Positions 5,675 through 8,555 of a DNA stretch of 8,555 nucleotides are shown piece by piece. Numbering within the stretch: the stretch's first letter is position 1; each line of letters begins with the position of its first letter. The position numbers and the translations under genes are program-made. The stretch is from contig CAMHDC010000038.1 of the NCBI GenBank assembly GCA_946183765.1, forward strand, positions 1 to 8,555. Reading direction: 5' to 3'. The stretch comes from an uncultured Clostridia bacterium (GTDB taxonomy: Bacteria; Bacillota; Clostridia; Christensenellales; CAG-138). A model generated the notes under the pieces. The model saw only the letters and a list, made by a program, of their open reading frames with translations. It made no database searches and was not told the DNA's origin.

Positions 5675-6319
5675 TCAATAGTTGATGGTGCCCTCGGTGC
5701 CGGCGATGATGCGCTGAATGTTGGCGTGATGCCGGAGGATGATGACTGCGGTGCAGCAAAGGGCGAAGACCCAGAGCCAGGGCCGCTGGGCGTGGTTCAC
5801 GACGCAGAGGATGGTGAAGAGCACGGAGCTGGTCATGGACACCAGGGACATCATGTGGCAGAAGAGGAAGACGATCACGGCAAAGACGGCCGTGATGCCG
5901 CCGCCCAGGGGGAAGCTGAGGAACATGAAGGCGAAGAAGCAGGCCACGCCCTTGCCGCCCTTAAAGCGGTACAGCACCGGCCAGCAGTGGCCCAGCACCA
6001 CACCCAGACCCCCGATATAGCCGCCCAAAGCGAAGTCCAGGGCGCTGTTTTGGACAGCAATGCCCCACCATCTGCCCAAATACGCCCCCAGAGCCACGCC
6101 CAGAAAGCACTTGAAGGCGTCGCCGCAGAAGGTGAGCACGCCCCACTTGGTTCCGAACACCCGGGTCATGTTGGAAGCGCCGGGGTTGCCGCTGCCGTGC
6201 TGCCGCACGTCGTCGTGAAGAAAGCGCTTGGAAAACAGCACCGCCGTCTGGAAGTTTCCGATGAAGTAGCTGAGGATCAGAATGATGGCGACGGTTTGAA
6301 CCTGTACGACATTGAGCAT
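5675..6319 (-). CDS. plsY: Glycerol-3-phosphate acyltransferase PlsY
   Basis: PlsY is a polytopic membrane enzyme that moves the acyl group from acyl-phosphate (made by PlsX) to glycerol-3-phosphate, the first step of phospholipid synthesis. The 214 residues carry the family signatures: ILSYFIGNF with the early serine (15-23), GSGNPGASNMTRVFG (42-56), GHCWPVLYRFKGGKGVA (110-126, the glycine-rich substrate loop), and RHHANIQRIIAGTE (196-209). Hydrophobic stretches at about 7-28, 60-82, 97-115, 127-155, 157-174 and 181-195 fit several membrane helices, with uncertain boundaries. ATG 6319 lies 6 bases after AAGGAGGAG, which also encodes the last residues of Der, so translation is coupled. The upstream DUF512-der arrangement is common in Clostridia. 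Confidence 0.96.
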   Translation of the reverse strand: MLNVVQVQTVAIILILSYFIGNFQTAVLFSKRFLHDDVRQHGSGNPGASNMTRVFGTKWGVLTFCGDAFKCFLGVALGAYLGRWWGIAVQNSALDFALGGYIGGLGVVLGHCWPVLYRFKGGKGVACFFAFMFLSFPLGGGITAVFAVIVFLFCHMMSLVSMTSSVLFTILCVVNHAQRPWLWVFALCCTAVIILRHHANIQRIIAGTEGTINY

Positions 6320-6322
6320 AGC

Positions 6323-7645
6323 TTACTCCTCCTTCCCCCGATTGCGGAAAATGATTTTGATGGGCGTGCCCTGGAAACCGAAGGTCTTGCGGAAATAGTT
6401 CTCCATGTACCGCTTGTAGGAGAAATGGACCAGGACCTCGTCGTTGACGAAGATGACGAAGGTGGGCGGCTGCACGCTGACCTCCGTGGCGTAGTAGATC
6501 TTCAGCCGTTTGCCGGACATGGCCGGAGGCTCCGTCATGGAGATGGCCTCGTTGACGATGTCGTTGAGGGTGCCGGTGGTGATCCGGCGGATGGACTGGG
6601 CGTAGCTCTCCTTGGCGGCGGCGAGAAGCTTGTTCACCCGCTGGCCGGTCTTGGCGGAGATGAACAGGAAGGGCACGTAGTCCATGAAGGCCAGGTCCAC
6701 CTGCATATCCTTCTTGAACTTGTTCATGGTGTTGGTGTCCTTCTCGATCAGGTCCCACTTGTTGACCACCAGCACCGAGGGCTTCCCCTCCTCGTGGACG
6801 TAGCCTGCGATCTTCACGTCCTGCTCGGAGAGGCCCTGCTCCGCGTCCACCACGATGAGCACCACGTCCGCCCGCCGCACGGCGGCCAGGGACCGGATGA
6901 CGCTGTAGCGCTCGATGGTCTCGTCCTCCACGGAGCGCTTGCGGCGGATGCCGGCGGTGTCTACCAAAACGTAGGGCTCCCCGTCCAGGGTGAAGAGGGT
7001 GTCCACGGCGTCCCGGGTGGTGCCGGGGATGTTGGACACGATGCAGCGCTCCTCGCCCAGAATGGCGTTGACCAGGCTGCTCTTGCCCACGTTGGGCTTG
7101 CCCACCACGGCGATGTTCAGGGGATGCTCCCCCTCCTCCGCCGCTTCCTCGGGGAAGTGGGCGCAGACCTCGTCCAGCATGTCGCCCAAGCCCAGACCCT
7201 GTCCCGCGGAGATGATGATGGGATCGCCCAGGCCCAGCGCATAAAACTCGTAGATGGCGTCGTTGAACTTGGGCGCGTCCAGCTTGTTCACCGCCAGGAC
7301 CACGGGCTTGTTGCTTTTGCGCAACATGGCGGCCACCTCCTCGTCGGCGGCGGTCATGCCCTCCCGGCCGTCCACCAGAAAGACGATCACGTCCGCCGTC
7401 TCGATGGCCAGCTCCGCCTGCCGCCGCATCTGGACGGCGATGATGTCCTCGCTCTCCGGCTCGATGCCGCCGGTGTCGATGAGGGTGAAGCTGTGGGTGA
7501 GCCACTCCGCGTCCGCATAGATGCGGTCCCGGGTGACGCCGGGGGTGTCCTCCACGATGGAGAGCCGCCGGCCGATCAGCTTGTTGAAGAGGGTGGATTT
7601 GCCCACGTTGGGCCGCCCCACGATAGCTACCAAAGGTTTGCTCAT
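6323..7645 (-). CDS. der: Ribosome-associated GTPase Der (EngA)
   Basis: Der is an essential double-GTPase needed for maturation of the 50S ribosomal subunit. The 440 residues match the family. The first G domain has GRPNVGKS (10-17), DTPGVTRDR (33-41), DTGG (57-60) and NKLD (120-123). After an acidic linker (about 165-174) the second has GKPNVGKS (182-189), PGTTRDAVDT (207-216), DTAGIRRK (229-236) and NKWD (295-298). The C-terminal part from about 350 is the KH-like domain, including the FVIFVNDEVLVHFSYKRYMEN stretch, and ends in a basic FRNRGKEE tail. All nucleotide-binding motifs are intact. ATG 7645 overlaps the upstream stop as ATGA, with GGGAGA about 8 bases upstream. The gene is the second in an operon with DUF512 and plsY. 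Confidence 0.98.
   Translation of the reverse strand: MSKPLVAIVGRPNVGKSTLFNKLIGRRLSIVEDTPGVTRDRIYADAEWLTHSFTLIDTGGIEPESEDIIAVQMRRQAELAIETADVIVFLVDGREGMTAADEEVAAMLRKSNKPVVLAVNKLDAPKFNDAIYEFYALGLGDPIIISAGQGLGLGDMLDEVCAHFPEEAAEEGEHPLNIAVVGKPNVGKSSLVNAILGEERCIVSNIPGTTRDAVDTLFTLDGEPYVLVDTAGIRRKRSVEDETIERYSVIRSLAAVRRADVVLIVVDAEQGLSEQDVKIAGYVHEEGKPSVLVVNKWDLIEKDTNTMNKFKKDMQVDLAFMDYVPFLFISAKTGQRVNKLLAAAKESYAQSIRRITTGTLNDIVNEAISMTEPPAMSGKRLKIYYATEVSVQPPTFVIFVNDEVLVHFSYKRYMENYFRKTFGFQGTPIKIIFRNRGKEE
6326..6334 (-). promoter_or_regulatory. plsY ribosome binding site inside the der stop region
   Basis: AAGGAGGAG on the minus strand encodes Lys-Glu-Glu, the last three residues of Der, directly before its TAA stop. 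It sits 6 bases before the plsY ATG at 6319. This fixes the plsY start and shows that the two genes are translated from one mRNA. Confidence 0.8.
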
Positions 7646-8555
7646 AGTGTATCTCCCATTACCAGTTCGATGAATTCTTTGCCGCCGCCGAAGGGGATGA
7701 TCCGGCGGCCCATCTTTTCCTGCAGTTCGTCCAGCGTCACGCCGTCCAGGAACACGCTGTCCTTCTCCCGCAGCATGTTCCGGGGGATCAGGATCGGTTC
7801 GCCCCCCTCTTCCGGGAAGGTGTGCATCAGATCCCCTGCCGTCACCAGCCCCGCCACATGGACGTTGCCGCCGAAGAAACGGTTCTCCACGGGGACGGTA
7901 TCTGTATATATATTATACTTCTCTAAATATTTATACAATTCCCTGAAGAACGGGTTGGCCGCCACACCGCCAGCCACCGTGATATGACGGGGTTCCGGCA
8001 GAGGCGATTTCGCCTCCAGGGCTTCCCTGAAATCCAGCTCGAACAGTCGCAGCAGGCCCACGCCGTTCTCGATCTGGGGGAAGTCCCCATAGCTCTCGGC
8101 GGGCGGCAGGGGCAGGTCCGCCGTCAGATACCACTCGTCGGAGAGATAGAAGAAGGTGTCGTCCCAGGCTGCCTGATACTCCGCCTGCTTTTGCTCCCCG
8201 CAGGCGATCAGGGCCCTGGCCTCCTCCACCGTATAGCCCCGCAAGGGGTAAAGCCCGTCCCGATACTTGGTGAGACCCACCGGCACCGCCGCGACGGAGG
8301 CGCAGCAGGGGTAGAGGCTGGCAAGATCGTTGAGGGTCCGCTCCAGCTCCGCTCCATCGTTCAAGCCGGGGCAGAGGACGATCTGAGTGTGGAAGGTGAT
8401 GCCCGCCTCCTTGAGGGCGGTCAAGCGCTCCATGATCCGGCCCGCCGTGGGGTTGCTCATAAGCTTCACCCGCAGCTCCGGGTTCGTCGAATGAACCGAT
8501 ACGTAGAGGGGGCTCACCCGTCGCTTTAGGATCCGCTGGAACTCCTCCTCGGATA
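7642..8555 (-). CDS. DUF512 / radical-SAM-type protein (5' end beyond right edge)
   Basis: The frame is open to the right edge, so the true start lies outside; the GTG at 8517 is internal, since the 12 residues before it (SEEEFQRILKRR) continue the family sequence. About 304 residues are visible of a protein that is usually about 420-470 long. Homologues have an N-terminal PDZ domain, a radical-SAM-like part with iron-sulfur cysteines and a C-terminal DUF512 domain; here only the later parts appear. SPLYVSVHSTNPELRVKLM, GITFHTQIVLCPGLNDG and AAVPVGLTKYRDGLYPL belong to the radical-SAM-like barrel. FYLSDEWYL, YGDFPQIENGVGLLRLFE and the PILIPRNMLREKDSVFLDG region belong to DUF512. The biochemical role is unknown. 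The gene overlaps der by 4 bases (ATGA), and the DUF512-der-plsY linkage is conserved in Clostridia. Confidence 0.93.
   Translation of the reverse strand, partial: SEEEFQRILKRRVSPLYVSVHSTNPELRVKLMSNPTAGRIMERLTALKEAGITFHTQIVLCPGLNDGAELERTLNDLASLYPCCASVAAVPVGLTKYRDGLYPLRGYTVEEARALIACGEQKQAEYQAAWDDTFFYLSDEWYLTADLPLPPAESYGDFPQIENGVGLLRLFELDFREALEAKSPLPEPRHITVAGGVAANPFFRELYKYLEKYNIYTDTVPVENRFFGGNVHVAGLVTAGDLMHTFPEEGGEPILIPRNMLREKDSVFLDGVTLDELQEKMGRRIIPFGGGKEFIELVMGDTL
7912..7938 (-). promoter_or_regulatory. Possible internal promoter for der-plsY-GNAT
   Basis: A sharply AT-rich patch (about 7901-7940) within the GC-rich DUF512 gene contains, on the minus strand, a perfect TATAAT (7917-7912) preceded 15 bases earlier by TTGTAT (7938-7933). 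Transcription would start near 7905, about 260 bases upstream of der. The spacer is shorter than the preferred 17 bases, and the AT-richness may just reflect the Tyr/Lys/Asn/Ile-rich codons there. Confidence 0.25.

Noticed and set aside
5961..7505. A 514-codon minus-strand frame through der and plsY
   Set aside because: It is a shifted frame of der and plsY, very rich in Gly/Arg/His; the real frames carry complete GTPase and acyltransferase motifs.
5618..7987. A 789-codon open frame on the plus strand
   Set aside because: It lies antisense to plsY, der and part of DUF512, whose motifs are unambiguous. The product is His/Gly/Val-rich without recognisable domains, as expected from the reverse complement of G/C-biased codons.
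1..8555. tRNA, rRNA, CRISPR array, insertion sequence or attachment site
   Set aside because: I saw no cloverleaf, regularly spaced repeats, transposase motifs or terminal inverted repeats. Almost all bases are accounted for by recognised genes.

Overview
The window comes from an endospore-forming, GC-rich member of the Bacillota, most likely class Clostridia. The evidence is a complete forespore sigma operon (spoIIAA-spoIIAB-sigF), the Firmicute-type murB-rapZ-whiA cluster, strong AAGGAGG-type ribosome binding sites and G/C-biased third codon positions. I cannot name a genus. The DNA is almost fully coding. The only non-coding gap over 20 bases is the divergent intergenic region at 3616-3735, and no stretch over 300 bases lacks a gene.

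Layout. (1) Positions 3615 to 1, minus strand: a frameshifted, shortened solute-binding-protein-like gene, then murB (peptidoglycan precursor synthesis), rapZ/yvcJ (P-loop nucleotide-binding regulator) and whiA (LAGLIDADG-like DNA-binding protein), which runs off the left edge. murB and rapZ overlap by 13 bases, and rapZ and whiA abut with no gap. (2) Positions 3736-5183, plus strand: spoIIAA, spoIIAB and sigF, the anti-anti-sigma, anti-sigma kinase and sigma-F module that starts forespore gene expression. A sigma-H-like promoter candidate lies upstream. (3) Positions 8555 to 5185, minus strand: a DUF512/radical-SAM-type protein (5' end outside the window), der (ribosome-assembly GTPase), plsY (glycerol-3-phosphate acyltransferase) and a GNAT acetyltransferase. 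Tight spacing (ATGA overlap, 3-base and 7-base gaps) indicates one operon. It converges on sigF with a single base between the stop codons, and its likely terminator lies inside the sigF coding sequence.

Most of the window is conserved core and sporulation machinery, and I found no convincing undescribed defence or mobile system. The points worth a second look are: the one-base frameshift and apparent internal shortening of the orphan solute-binding gene; a predicted leaderless murB transcript; the minus-strand terminator built into sigF codons; the absence of yvcK between rapZ and whiA; and the GNAT gene following plsY where gpsA would often be expected.
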